Positions 40,099 through 49,307 of a stretch of 64,000 bases of DNA are shown piece after piece (position 1 is the first letter of the stretch; every line of letters starts with the position of its first letter). The DNA comes from Catenulispora sp. MAP5-51. Lineage in GTDB: Bacteria; Actinomycetota; Actinomycetes; Streptomycetales; Catenulisporaceae. A program made the position numbers and the translations under genes. Location: positions 1-64,000 of the forward strand of contig NZ_JBGCCH010000008.1 of assembly GCF_041261205.1 (NCBI RefSeq). Reading direction: 5' to 3'. Below the pieces are notes generated by a model. That model did not search any database and was not told the origin of the DNA. It worked only from the letters and a program-made list of their open reading frames with translations.

Positions 40099-41568
40099 GT
40101 GTGGACTGAGCGGGACCAGATCCAGGCGTACCAGTTCCTCCGACGGCGGCTGGTGTCCGCCTTGGTCACCTCCGACCCCAACCACCCGACCTCGCCGCAC
40201 CGCCGGCTGGTGATGGGCACGGTCCTGGGCACGGTGGCCACGATGCTGACGGCCGCCGGCTTCGGCATCAGCGGCATGATGGCCCCGAGCCCGCCCCCGG
40301 ACTGGCAGCACACCGGCCTGGTGATCGTGGACTCCGACGGCGGCGGCCGTTACGTCCTGGACAACACCGGCGTGCTGCACCCGGTGACGAACCTGGCCTC
40401 GGCCCGCCTGCTGGCCAACGGCACCAAGACCGTCACGGTCACCACGGCCCTGCTGCGCAACACCCCGCGCGGGGCGACGCTCGGCATAGCCAACGCCCCC
40501 GACATGCTCCCGGACCCGGCGAACGTCATCCCCGCCCCGGACCCCGTGGCCTGCTCCCGCGCCACCTCGGACATCCCGAAGGTGACCGGCCCGGTCGGCG
40601 CGCTCCTGCTGGCGAACGCCGGCGACGCCACCTCGGCCCTGAACGGCATGGTGCCGCTGCCCGACGGCAGAGCCCTGCTGGTCCAGACCCCGAAGGGCGA
40701 GCGCTACCTGATCACCGGCGGCCTGAAGTACAAGGTCGCCGACGACGCCGTGATGACCGCCCTGGGCTACCAGGCCGCGACGATCCTCCCGGCCGCGGCG
40801 AGCTGGCTCAGCACCCTGCCCTCCGGCCGCGACCTGGCCCTGGTGACCGTCCCGAACGTCGGCGGCTCCGGCCCCCGCGTCGGCGGCACGAAGCGCAAGG
40901 TCGGCGAGGTCCTGACGGTCAACAACACGGTGACCGACAAGACGCTGTACTACCTGGTCCAAGCCGGCGGTCTGGAACAGATCCCGCAGATCGAGGCGGC
41001 CCTGATCGTGGCCGACAACGCCAACGCCGCCGCCTACACCGACGGACCGCAGCAACCGCGCGCCGTCTCAGTGTCCGACGCCACCGCCACTCCCTCCACC
41101 CCCGCCGGCGATGACACGAAGGGCTACCCGGCAGGCGTTCCCACCCCGGTCGGCGGCCTCGGCGGCGGCACGGTGGTCTGTGCCGTGGGCGACGGCACGA
41201 CCCCGGCGCAGATAGCCCTGAGCGGCACCTTCCCGCTGCCGCAGGGCGCCCGCACGGTGCCCACCGGCGCGCCCCAGGGCGGCGCCATCGCCGACGAGAT
41301 CTATCTGCCCCCGGGCACCGCCGCCCTGGCGACGATCCACACCGACGCCACCACCCAGCCCGACGGCACCCAGCAGAACGCCCCGGTCTACCTCATCACC
41401 GACGCCGGCACGAAGTACCCGCTCACCGACGGCCAGGCCCGCGCCGCGCTCGGCTACCCGAACAACACGCCCGCGACGCTGCCGACGACCGCGCTGGCGA
41501 TGCTGCCGACCGGGCCGGGGCTGGACGAGGCGGACGCGCAGAAGGCGGTGGTGGTGGTGGGGAACTGA
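40099..41568 (+). CDS. eccB: type VII secretion protein EccB
   Basis: The 489-residue core component starts in the family manner, W-T-E-R-D-Q-I-Q-A-Y-Q-F-L-R-R-R-L-V-S-A-L. One membrane helix follows (about 42-62, G-T-V-L-G-T-V-A-T-M-L-T-A-A-G-F). The large extracytoplasmic R1-R4 repeat domain has Y-V-L-D-N-T-G-V-L-H-P-V-T-N-L-A-S-A-R-L and two Cys residues (V-A-C-S and V-V-C-A) that form the known disulfide. It binds the periplasmic face of the ESX channel. It is divergent from eccE. No mycosin gene follows, unlike most ESX loci. Confidence 0.95.
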   Translation: MWTERDQIQAYQFLRRRLVSALVTSDPNHPTSPHRRLVMGTVLGTVATMLTAAGFGISGMMAPSPPPDWQHTGLVIVDSDGGGRYVLDNTGVLHPVTNLASARLLANGTKTVTVTTALLRNTPRGATLGIANAPDMLPDPANVIPAPDPVACSRATSDIPKVTGPVGALLLANAGDATSALNGMVPLPDGRALLVQTPKGERYLITGGLKYKVADDAVMTALGYQAATILPAAASWLSTLPSGRDLALVTVPNVGGSGPRVGGTKRKVGEVLTVNNTVTDKTLYYLVQAGGLEQIPQIEAALIVADNANAAAYTDGPQQPRAVSVSDATATPSTPAGDDTKGYPAGVPTPVGGLGGGTVVCAVGDGTTPAQIALSGTFPLPQGARTVPTGAPQGGAIADEIYLPPGTAALATIHTDATTQPDGTQQNAPVYLITDAGTKYPLTDGQARAALGYPNNTPATLPTTALAMLPTGPGLDEADAQKAVVVVGN

Positions 41569-41596
41569 TCAGTCCCGACTGATCAATCCCCGCTGA

Positions 41597-42463
41597 TCAA
41601 TCCCCCCGCAGCGCCCCGACCACCGAAGGCCACGCCTGCGCGCCGAGCCGCCGGTCGGCCTCCTGGCTCCCGCCGTAGTCGAACGCCTCCGAAGCCCCAT
41701 GGCCCGGCTCGCCCGGGAACAGGATCCGGTGCCCGGCATCGCCGTGGCTGATCAGCCGCACCGTGCGCCCGGCTGCCCGGCGCCGTTCGGCGAGCCGCAG
41801 CGCGTACGTCATCGACGGCCACATCCGGTCCTCGCCGCCGGCCACCAGCAGCAGCTCGGCGCGCGTCTGCTCGACCGGGATCGCGGCCGGCGCGACGCGG
41901 TCGGCGAAGGTCTTCTCGCTGAGCTCGTACAGGCCGCGGATCGGCCGGGGCCTCGGCGGGGCCGTGTCCCACCAGCCGTCGTCGTAGGGCACGAAGGGCA
42001 GCGGCTCGCCGCCCCACGTCCACGACGAGTGGTACGGCGTCAGCTCGCCGTCCGGGCCGGGCCCGACGTTGCCCCACACCTGCGCGGTCGGCGAGACCGC
42101 GACCACCACGTCGACCCGCGGGTCCCGGATCGCCGTCAGCATCGCGGCCTCGGCGCCCTTGGACGTCCCGAAGATGCCAATCCGGCGGGCGCCCCGCACG
42201 GACAGGAAGTCGACCGCGTCTGTGAACGTCTCCAGCGGCAGCTCCCAGATCCCCGTGCGCTGTCCCGGGCCGCCGAACCACCTGATCGCCAGCGCCGCCA
42301 GTCCCTGCTCGGCGAGGATGCGGGCTCGGTCGCGCAGCACCCGGCCGCTGGAGCCGGACACCACCACGACCCCGGTCTGGCTCCCGCCCTCGGGTTCGCA
42401 GAGCACGCCTTCCCAAGGCTCCGACAGCTCCCGCTCGACGACGTCCGCCCCGAAGGTGACCAT
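41597..42463 (-). CDS. alpha/beta hydrolase, BAAT/acyl-CoA thioesterase-like
   Basis: This 288-residue alpha/beta hydrolase has the nucleophile elbow I-F-G-T-S-K-G-A-E-A-A-M (Ser about residue 101), E-Q-T-R-A-E-L-L-L-V-A-G-G-E-D-R-M-W for the acid loop and G-D-A-G-H-R-I for the catalytic His. The pattern matches the C-terminal domain of bile-acid-CoA:amino acid transferase/acyl-CoA thioesterases rather than lipases. The substrate is unknown. It follows the kinase gene on the same strand with a 20-bp gap, so it may belong to that operon. Confidence 0.8.
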   Translation of the reverse strand: MVTFGADVVERELSEPWEGVLCEPEGGSQTGVVVVSGSSGRVLRDRARILAEQGLAALAIRWFGGPGQRTGIWELPLETFTDAVDFLSVRGARRIGIFGTSKGAEAAMLTAIRDPRVDVVVAVSPTAQVWGNVGPGPDGELTPYHSSWTWGGEPLPFVPYDDGWWDTAPPRPRPIRGLYELSEKTFADRVAPAAIPVEQTRAELLLVAGGEDRMWPSMTYALRLAERRRAAGRTVRLISHGDAGHRILFPGEPGHGASEAFDYGGSQEADRRLGAQAWPSVVGALRGD

Positions 42464-42483
42464 GATCGAACCTTACCGGGGCC

Positions 42484-43800
42484 TCAGCAGGGCTCGTCGC
42501 CCTCGACCGGCACCCACAGGGTCACCGACGTCCCGCTCCCGACCCGCGAGCCCACTCCCGCGTGCCCGCCGACCTCGGCCATCCGGGCGGCGATCGACTC
42601 GCTCAGCCCGAAGCCCGGCTGGTGCGCCGCCGGGTCGAAGCCCGCGCCGAAGTCGCGCACCACCAGCGTCAGCCCGTCCGGCTCGTCCCAGACCCGCACC
42701 AGCGCCTCGCTGACCCCCGAGTGCTTCAGCACGTTGCGCAGCGCCTCCCGCGCCGCCGCCAGGACCGCGGCCCGGCGCTGCGGGGTCAGCCCGTCGTCGC
42801 CGTCCACGCCCTCGGCCGCGTCCAGGCGCATCCGCAGCCCGTCGCGCGCCAGCTCGGCCCCGAGCCCGACCAGTCCCTCGACCAGTCCCTCGTCTCCCTG
42901 GTCCACGCCCGGCGTCGCGCGCGCCTCCGAGCGCCGCGACAGCTCCCGCCGCAGCGCGACCGCCTCGGCGTGCGCGATCGCGCGCACCTCCCGCAGCCGC
43001 CGTGCCGCGTTGTCCGCGTCGCCCGGCAGGGTCAGCGCGATGGCCTCAAGGGTCTGCAACACCGTGTCGTGCAGCGACCGCCGCACCCCGCTTCGCAGCC
43101 GCTCCGCGTCCCGATGCAGCACCACCAACACCCCGGCGGAAATGAGTACCCCCAGAAGTAGAGCCGTGACGTCACCAAGGAACACCGCGGTCACCGCGAC
43201 CAGGCCGTGCGTCCGTACCGCACCGGCGCCGACGATCATCGCCAGCCGCACCGCGACCCCGAGTACGGCCGCGCCCAGACCGGCCACCACACCCCGCACC
43301 AGCGTCCACAACGCGACGCATCCCGCGAAGTACTGCCACGACACCTCGACCGCGCGTGCCGAGGGCGCCGACACCGTGCTCATCGCCAGATTCCCCGCGA
43401 CCGCCAAGACGGTGTCCGCCACAAGCAGCGTCCGCGTCGTCACGGCCCGCGTCATACCGAACACGAGCGCGGCCGTCGCGGCGACCAGGAGCGCGCACAG
43501 CGCCAGCACCGGCCCGCTTCCCGAAGCCCCGGCGCTGCCCACGTACACCAGCGCGGCGGCGGGCAGGACCACGATCTGGAATGCCAGGGGGAGCGCGACT
43601 ACGTACTCGACTCCGTCGGCGTTCGCCCAGCCGCGCGCGGCCAGATCCCAGATCCGCGTGCGCGCCGCGGGGCGATCCGCGTAGTCCTCACGTTCCGCAG
43701 CCCGCGCAGCCCACGAAGCACTGACTCCCGCACGTCCTGAGCGTTCTGAACGTCCAGAACGTCCCGCAAACCTCCCCGCCGCCTGCGCGACCCTCAGCAC
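42484..43800 (-). CDS. NarL-type sensor histidine kinase
   Basis: This 438-residue membrane kinase has about six hydrophobic helices (residues 65-240), no large sensor domain, then a HisKA_3 box S-L-H-D-T-V-L-Q-T-L-E-A-I (His about 255). The HATPase domain follows with E-A-L-R-N-V-L-K-H-S, D-F-G-A-G-F-D and G-S-G-T-S-V-T-L-W-V-P. GTG 43800 overlaps the end of the response-regulator gene, so the pair is translated together. The ligand is unknown; it probably senses a membrane or cytoplasmic signal. Confidence 0.9.
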   Translation of the reverse strand: MLRVAQAAGRFAGRSGRSERSGRAGVSASWAARAAEREDYADRPAARTRIWDLAARGWANADGVEYVVALPLAFQIVVLPAAALVYVGSAGASGSGPVLALCALLVAATAALVFGMTRAVTTRTLLVADTVLAVAGNLAMSTVSAPSARAVEVSWQYFAGCVALWTLVRGVVAGLGAAVLGVAVRLAMIVGAGAVRTHGLVAVTAVFLGDVTALLLGVLISAGVLVVLHRDAERLRSGVRRSLHDTVLQTLEAIALTLPGDADNAARRLREVRAIAHAEAVALRRELSRRSEARATPGVDQGDEGLVEGLVGLGAELARDGLRMRLDAAEGVDGDDGLTPQRRAAVLAAAREALRNVLKHSGVSEALVRVWDEPDGLTLVVRDFGAGFDPAAHQPGFGLSESIAARMAEVGGHAGVGSRVGSGTSVTLWVPVEGDEPC

Positions 43801-44468
43801 GCCGCCGACTCGGCGAGCACGCCGAGCTCGATCGCCGCCCGCGTCATGTCGGCCCGGCGGCGCGCGCCGATCTTGTCCCGGATCCGGTCCAGGTACGAGC
43901 GCACGGTCCGCACACTGATCCCCATCGCCATCGCGATGTCCCGGTCCCGCTCGCCGGCCGCGACCAGCCGCAGCACCTGCTTCTCCTGCCCGGACAGCTC
44001 CAGGCGCGGGCCGGCCTGCCGGTTCTGCTCGGTGGTCAGCACGATCGAGGCCAGCGTCGGGGAGACGTAGCTGTTGCCGGCGGCTATCTCGCGCACCGCG
44101 CGCAGGATCTCGGTGCCCTCGGACTCCTTGGACAGGAACCCGCGGGCGCCGGCCGAGATCGCGCCGAGCACGTCGGACTTGGCCGCCTCGCCGGAGACCA
44201 CCAGGACCCGGTTGCCCATGCCGTTGATCTGCAGCACCGCCGCCGAGCCCTTGACGCCGGGCAGCGTCAGGTCCAGCACGACGATGCCGTCGCGGCGCGG
44301 GCGGCAGGCGACGAACTTGCCCACGCTTCCGGCGACCACGTCCACGTCCATGTCGCCGGCCTCCTCGAAGAGCCGGGTGAGCGCGTCGCGGTACAGGGGG
44401 TGATCCTCCACGACGCTGACGGGAATACGGGACGACTCCTGCTCGGGGCGGACACGGGTGGCTTCCAT
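43794..44468 (-). CDS. NarL/LuxR-type response regulator
   Basis: This 224-residue regulator has a receiver domain: V-E-D-H-P-L-Y-R-D-A-L, phospho-acceptor V-L-D-L-T-L-P, S in V-L-V-V-S-G-E, K in G-F-L-S-K-E. A LuxR helix-turn-helix follows (L-S-G-Q-E-K-Q-V-L-R-L-V-A-A-G-E, I-S-V-R-T-V-R-S-Y-L-D-R-I-R-D-K-I-G-A). ATG 44468 is used because GAGAGG precedes it; the longer frame to 44573 adds 35 residues of unrelated sequence. Its partner is the overlapping histidine kinase. Confidence 0.92.
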   Translation of the reverse strand: MEATRVRPEQESSRIPVSVVEDHPLYRDALTRLFEEAGDMDVDVVAGSVGKFVACRPRRDGIVVLDLTLPGVKGSAAVLQINGMGNRVLVVSGEAAKSDVLGAISAGARGFLSKESEGTEILRAVREIAAGNSYVSPTLASIVLTTEQNRQAGPRLELSGQEKQVLRLVAAGERDRDIAMAMGISVRTVRSYLDRIRDKIGARRRADMTRAAIELGVLAESAAC

Positions 44469-44887
44469 GGTTCGCCTCTCATGGTGCTCGGGGGCGGCCC
44501 CGCGCTCTGGCTGTGTGGACCAGAGCGCAGGTGGTGGGGGTCGTCGCCGGCGTCGGCCCGCTGTGAGGACCACGCCGACGCCGGCGCAGCACCTAGTGTC
44601 ATCACCCTGAGTCCGACGCGTCGTCGGTAAAACTACGTAACCCGCTACTACCTCTTACATCCGAGGCGCTACCTACGCCCGCCCGGCGGCACTACCTACG
44701 GGGCCGACCTGCGGGGGCGCGCACGAGCCGCAACGGGCAACCACTGGCGTCGTCGGCCATAAATAAACAGAATGAAAGGTCTCGGTCACCGGGGCTGGGT
44801 ACAGTCAACCCCATACCTGTAGGAAGTAAAAACTGCTCTGTTGTTCCCTCGGAGCGTCAGGGGTCGACCACCTTGGGGGAGGTAAGC
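44469..44887. other. divergent promoter region between response regulator and LAL gene
   Basis: About 420 bp without a gene. 44755-44785 (ATAAATAAACAGAATGAAAGG) and 44625-44670 are A/T-richer than the surroundings and likely hold the divergent promoters. The LAL ribosome-binding site GGGGGAGGT lies at 44875-44883. Confidence 0.45.
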
Positions 44888-47800
44888 GTGCTTGCCATCG
44901 GTTCGCCACAGGCCTGGCAGGCTTTGGTCGGGCGGGAAGCCCAAGCCGAGCGCATGGCCGAGGCGGTCGCGGCGCTGGCGTCGGGCCGGGGCGCGGTGCT
45001 GGAGATCGCCGGGGATCCGGGGATGGGCAAGACCCGGCTGCTGGGCCGGCTCGCGCAGCTGGCATCCGGCCACGGCGCCCGGGTCGCCCGGTCCACCGCG
45101 CTGCGCGGGAACACTATTCCCCGCCAGCTGTTCCGCGACGCCTGGGCCGACGTGCCGGCCCCCGAGGACGCCGACCACGACGACGACGAGGCCTTCCGCC
45201 GCATTCGCGCCGGCCTGTCCGCATGGGCCGCCGATCCCGTCGGCGTCGGCGGCGCCGTGGTCTTCGACGACGTCCACCTCGCCGACGAGGCCTCCACCCG
45301 GCTGCTGGCCCGGCTGATCCGCACCCCGGTGCCCGGCCCGCTGCTGATGGCCATCGGCCACTGCCCGCGCCGCACCGGCTCGGTGCTGCTGGAAGCCCTC
45401 GACGACGGCTCCCGCACCGGCACCGTGGTCCGGGTCGAGCTCGACGCCCTGGACCTGGCCGCCGTGAACCAGCTGGTGTCGGCGTGGTCCGGCAGCACCG
45501 GCCTGGATCCGGCCTACCTGGAGCAGATCCGCGCCGCCGCCGACGGCAACCCGCGCTATCTGCGGGTGCTCACGGCCGCCGGCTGGCGTCCGGAGCTGTG
45601 GCCGGACAGCCCCGGGGAGGACACCGGCGCGCTGCTGCGCGAGGGCGCCTCGATGGCCGCCGAGCTCGACGCGCTGTCCCCGGCCGAGATCTCGGTGGTC
45701 GGGGCGGCTGCGGTTCTGGGCGGCCCGTTCCGCCCTGAAGACGTCGTAGCCATCTGTACTCCCAATCCCCCCGATGCTTCCACTCCCCCCGGCATAGACC
45801 TGGCCGGCATCCTCAATGCCCTGGACGACCTGGTGCGCGCCGACGTGGTCCGGCACGTCGCCCCCGGCGCCCGCTTCGCCTTCCGGCACCCGCTGCTGGG
45901 CCACGTCGCCCACGAGCGCGCCTCGCTGCCCACCCTGCTGGCCGCCCACCAGCGCGCGCTGGACCTCCTCAAGGCCCGCGGTGCCGGCGCGGTGGACCTG
46001 GCCCGGCATGCCGAGCACCTGGTCGGCACCGACGCCGCGGCCGCCGCCCCGCTGTTGGCCCGCGGTGCCGGCGAGATCCTGCCCGACGCGCCGGAGACCG
46101 CGGTGCGCTGGCTGCGCCTGGCCTTGCAGACCCCGGTGGGGGAGCGGCCCAGCGCTGAGCGCGACGCGCTGATGCTCGAGTGCTGCCGCGCGCTGTCCGC
46201 CGCCGGCCGCTTCGAGGAGGCGCGCGCGCTGGCCCACGACGTCCTGCGCGACGACACCTGGCTCACCGGCCCGCTGCGCCAGCGCGCCTACGCGATGCGG
46301 ATCGCCGCCGAGCGCCAGCTCGGCCGCTACGACGAGGCGGCGGCCGTGGCCAGCGCCGCGATCGAGGCGCTGCCCCGGCCGTTGTCCGCCGACGCCGCCG
46401 AGCTCGCCTTCGAATACGGCGCGCTGCACCTGTACCGCGGGACCTACGCGCTGGCACGCCCGGTCGTGCAGGAGGTCGCCGCGGCGGTGAAGGCGGTCTC
46501 GGAGTCGGCGGCCGTTGCCACCGGGGAGGGCGTCGCAGCACGCGTGGACGCCCGCAGAACCGCCGCGAGCGGTCCCGCGGCCTCCGGACAGCTCGGCGCA
46601 TCCCCCGACGTCGACACCTATCTGATCGACATCCCCTCGGCCCCCGAAGCCCGCGCCGCCGCGGCGGTCCGCGTCCTGGCCGCCTTCGGCGACGCCTTCC
46701 TCGGCCAGACCGCCGACGCGATCCCCGCCCTGGTCGAGAGCGCCCGCCTGGTCGACGGCCTGCCCGACGCCACCGCCGCGCGCAACCCCGAGCTGCTGGC
46801 CATGCTCGGCTGCGGCGAGATGTTCATGGAGGGCTACACCGCCGCCGCCCGCCACCTGCGCCGCTGCCTGGCCATCGCGCGCAAGGGCGGCCCGCAGCAG
46901 ATGAAACTCAACGTCCTGCTCGGCCTGGCCTTCATCGACCAGCAGACCGGCAACCTGGCGCGCTCCGAGCAGCGCGCCGAGGAGGCCGGCCAGGTGGCCC
47001 GCGCGACCGGCGCCGGGGACGGCGTCAGCATGAGCGAGGCGCTGCGCGTGGGCGCCATGATCTGGACCCGCCCGCGCGAGGAGTCCGCGGCCGTGGTGGC
47101 CGCCGCCGAGCACGCGGTCCGCATCGCCCGCCCCGGCAACGGCTGGTGGTCCGGCTCGGCGGTGATGCAGCTGGCCCTGGTCCGCATGGTCACCGGCGAC
47201 GCCGCCGGCTGCGTGGACGCGCTGCTGGAGGGTGGCGGCGGCCCCGACCTGCGCAAGCTGCAGCCCGCCTACCGCCCGATGCTGCTGTCGATGCTGTCCT
47301 CGGCCGCCCTGCGCTGCGGCCGCCCGGAGCTGGCCCGCCAGGCCGCGCGCGACGCCGAGGCGGCCGCCGAGGCCTCGGGCCTGTCGGTGCAGCGCTCCTA
47401 CGTGGTCCGCGCCCAGGCCGCCCTGCACGCCGCCGAGGGCGACCACGCCACCGCGGCGTCGCTGTTCGAGCAGGCCGCCCTGGGCTTCCGCCGCGCCAAC
47501 CGCCCGATGCAGCATGCCTGGACCCTGATCGCCGGCAGCGCCAGCGCGAGCCTCGCGCTCGGCCCGGCGGCGGCCGGCGCCTGGCTGGACTCCGCCGAGG
47601 AAGCGGCGCGCGTCCACGGCGCGCTGCGCGTCGAGCAGGAGGCCGCGGACGTCCGCGAGCGGCTGCACGCCGCCGGTTCCGCGCGCCTTTCGATGCCCGC
47701 GGTGCCGGCAGCTGAGATGAACGTCGGAGCCGCGGTCGTTAACGATGTGAAGCAGGGCCCTGTCCCCGCTGGTGCGGGCGTTGCCGGCGGCACTGCGGTG

Positions 47801-48121
47801 GCGGCGGCAGCGGCAGCGGCGACGGGGGCAGCAGCGGCAGCAGCGGCAGCAGCGGCAGCAGCGACGGCGGCCGGCGCCGCGGCGAACCCGGCGCCGGTCC
47901 CGCTCCAGTCGGACGTCCGCGCGCTGCTGACGGCCCGCGAACAGGAGATCGCGGCGCTCGTGGCCACCGGCCGCCGCAGCCGCGCGATCGCCGACGAGCT
48001 GTTTTTGAGCCATCGCACCGTGGAGACCCACCTGGCGAGGATCTACCGCAAGTTGAACGTTTCGTCGCGCACGGCGCTGGCGCACCGTCTTCAGGGCTCT
48101 GACACCGTCGGCTCGGACTGA
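44888..48121 (+). CDS. large ATP-binding LuxR regulator (LAL family)
   Basis: This 1077-residue regulator has an N-terminal AAA/STAND ATPase with Walker A G-D-P-G-M-G-K-T (about 43-50) and Walker B A-V-V-F-D-D-V-H (about 122-129). A long TPR-like helical middle follows, then a polyalanine/Thr linker (DNA 47790-47890, GCAGCG repeats) and a C-terminal LuxR helix-turn-helix (L-T-A-R-E-Q-E-I-A-A-L-V-A-T-G-R-R-S-R-A-I-A). LALs often control antibiotic or sugar-use clusters. GTG 44888 follows GGGGGAGGT; the TTG at 44873 would lie in front of that site. Confidence 0.92.
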   Translation: MLAIGSPQAWQALVGREAQAERMAEAVAALASGRGAVLEIAGDPGMGKTRLLGRLAQLASGHGARVARSTALRGNTIPRQLFRDAWADVPAPEDADHDDDEAFRRIRAGLSAWAADPVGVGGAVVFDDVHLADEASTRLLARLIRTPVPGPLLMAIGHCPRRTGSVLLEALDDGSRTGTVVRVELDALDLAAVNQLVSAWSGSTGLDPAYLEQIRAAADGNPRYLRVLTAAGWRPELWPDSPGEDTGALLREGASMAAELDALSPAEISVVGAAAVLGGPFRPEDVVAICTPNPPDASTPPGIDLAGILNALDDLVRADVVRHVAPGARFAFRHPLLGHVAHERASLPTLLAAHQRALDLLKARGAGAVDLARHAEHLVGTDAAAAAPLLARGAGEILPDAPETAVRWLRLALQTPVGERPSAERDALMLECCRALSAAGRFEEARALAHDVLRDDTWLTGPLRQRAYAMRIAAERQLGRYDEAAAVASAAIEALPRPLSADAAELAFEYGALHLYRGTYALARPVVQEVAAAVKAVSESAAVATGEGVAARVDARRTAASGPAASGQLGASPDVDTYLIDIPSAPEARAAAAVRVLAAFGDAFLGQTADAIPALVESARLVDGLPDATAARNPELLAMLGCGEMFMEGYTAAARHLRRCLAIARKGGPQQMKLNVLLGLAFIDQQTGNLARSEQRAEEAGQVARATGAGDGVSMSEALRVGAMIWTRPREESAAVVAAAEHAVRIARPGNGWWSGSAVMQLALVRMVTGDAAGCVDALLEGGGGPDLRKLQPAYRPMLLSMLSSAALRCGRPELARQAARDAEAAAEASGLSVQRSYVVRAQAALHAAEGDHATAASLFEQAALGFRRANRPMQHAWTLIAGSASASLALGPAAAGAWLDSAEEAARVHGALRVEQEAADVRERLHAAGSARLSMPAVPAAEMNVGAAVVNDVKQGPVPAGAGVAGGTAVAAAAAAATGAAAAAAAAAAAATAAGAAANPAPVPLQSDVRALLTAREQEIAALVATGRRSRAIADELFLSHRTVETHLARIYRKLNVSSRTALAHRLQGSDTVGSD

Positions 48122-48122
48122 A

Positions 48123-48141
48123 GGCCGGTTCGGGGCCGGCC
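48123..48141. terminator. short terminator hairpin after LAL gene
   Basis: GGCCGG (48123-48128) and CCGGCC (48136-48141) form a 6-bp GC stem directly after the stop codon, between convergent genes. There is no T-run. Confidence 0.4.
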
Positions 48142-48163
48142 GGAGACGTCCCGGCGCCGGCGC

Positions 48164-49297
48164 TCACCTCGGCGACAGGCAAGCCAGTTCCCTGTCGAAG
48201 CCGACCAACAGCTGCCCGCCCGGCGCCACAGCCACCGCGCCCACCATCTCCGGGAAGAACACCGCGGGCGCCATCTCCGTGCTGGTGGCCGCCGACCACA
48301 TCCGCACGGTGCCGTCGAAGCTGCCGCTGAAGACGACCGGCCGGCCGTCGACCACCGCCGTGGTCACGGCCGTGACGCAGTCGGTGTGGCCGGTCAACGG
48401 CTCCCCGACCGGCAGGCCGGTCGCCGGGTCCCAGATCCGCACCGTCTCGTCGCCGCTGCCGGTGACGACCACCATCCGGCCCTCCACCCCGCCGTCGGCG
48501 CCGTCGGTGAGAACGACCGGGCGGCCGTCCACGACAGCGGTCGCGAGCGCATGCTGAGCCGGGAAGGAGCCCGCGCAGACGACATGCCACATCGGTTCCC
48601 CGGTGGCCAGGTCGAAGGCGCGGATCACCTTGCCGTTGCCGGCGACCGCGATCGGACGTCCTTCCACGGTCCCCGTCGCCACCGCCACGACGCCCTTGCC
48701 ATCCACGCCCGCGATGAGGATTCCGGTGCTCCGCTCGGCGGCCAGATCCCATCGCCGCACACTGCCGTCGGCGGCCCCGGAGACGGCGACCGGACGGCCG
48801 TCCAGCACGGCTGTCGTCACCGCCCACACGTCGTCCGTGTGGCCGGTCATCGGGTCGCCGACAGGCAGGCCGGTGGCCAGGTCCCACATCCGCACCGTCC
48901 CGGTCGCACTGCCGGTGACGGCGACCGGACGTCCGTCGACCACGGCCGTGGCTACGCAGGCGAGCGGGCTGGCGGGGTCGGCGATGACGAGCCGGATCCG
49001 GGGATCGAACAGAGCGCCCGTCGCCCAGTCCACGGTCCACCGCGACGGCGGCTCGCCGGCCACGTCCACGCCGGCGATCCGCGCGCCGAAGCCGGCATTG
49101 CCCAGCCGGGCGGCGTCCAGTGCGAGCACCTGGCGCCGGACACCGGCACCAAGATACTGATGCAGGGACGACGAGGCCCGGTATACGGCGGCCGCCGACA
49201 CCTCCGGACGGTCCGCCGCGCCTTCCAGCGCCGCCAGGACCTCTGCCGGGTCCGCCCGTACCAGCCATTCCGGATCATCCAACCGCCCGCCCGCCAC
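48164..49297 (-). CDS. WD40-repeat protein
   Basis: The 377-residue protein has at least five WD40-like blades from residue 110 on. Repeated V-D-G-R-P-V-A/V-x-x-G-S blocks are each followed by D-G-T/S-V-R-M/R-W-D, with G-x-P-V-G-D/E-P-x-T-G-H-T-D between blades. The N-terminal 100 residues are helical without a known domain. Such propellers act as protein-interaction scaffolds in the cytoplasm. The start GTG 49297 lacks a clear ribosome-binding site. It follows the ABC permease genes' 3' end by 10 bp on the same strand but is transcribed away from them. Confidence 0.75.
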   Translation of the reverse strand: MAGGRLDDPEWLVRADPAEVLAALEGAADRPEVSAAAVYRASSSLHQYLGAGVRRQVLALDAARLGNAGFGARIAGVDVAGEPPSRWTVDWATGALFDPRIRLVIADPASPLACVATAVVDGRPVAVTGSATGTVRMWDLATGLPVGDPMTGHTDDVWAVTTAVLDGRPVAVSGAADGSVRRWDLAAERSTGILIAGVDGKGVVAVATGTVEGRPIAVAGNGKVIRAFDLATGEPMWHVVCAGSFPAQHALATAVVDGRPVVLTDGADGGVEGRMVVVTGSGDETVRIWDPATGLPVGEPLTGHTDCVTAVTTAVVDGRPVVFSGSFDGTVRMWSAATSTEMAPAVFFPEMVGAVAVAPGGQLLVGFDRELACLSPR

Positions 49298-49307
49298 AAT
49301 CGGCAGG

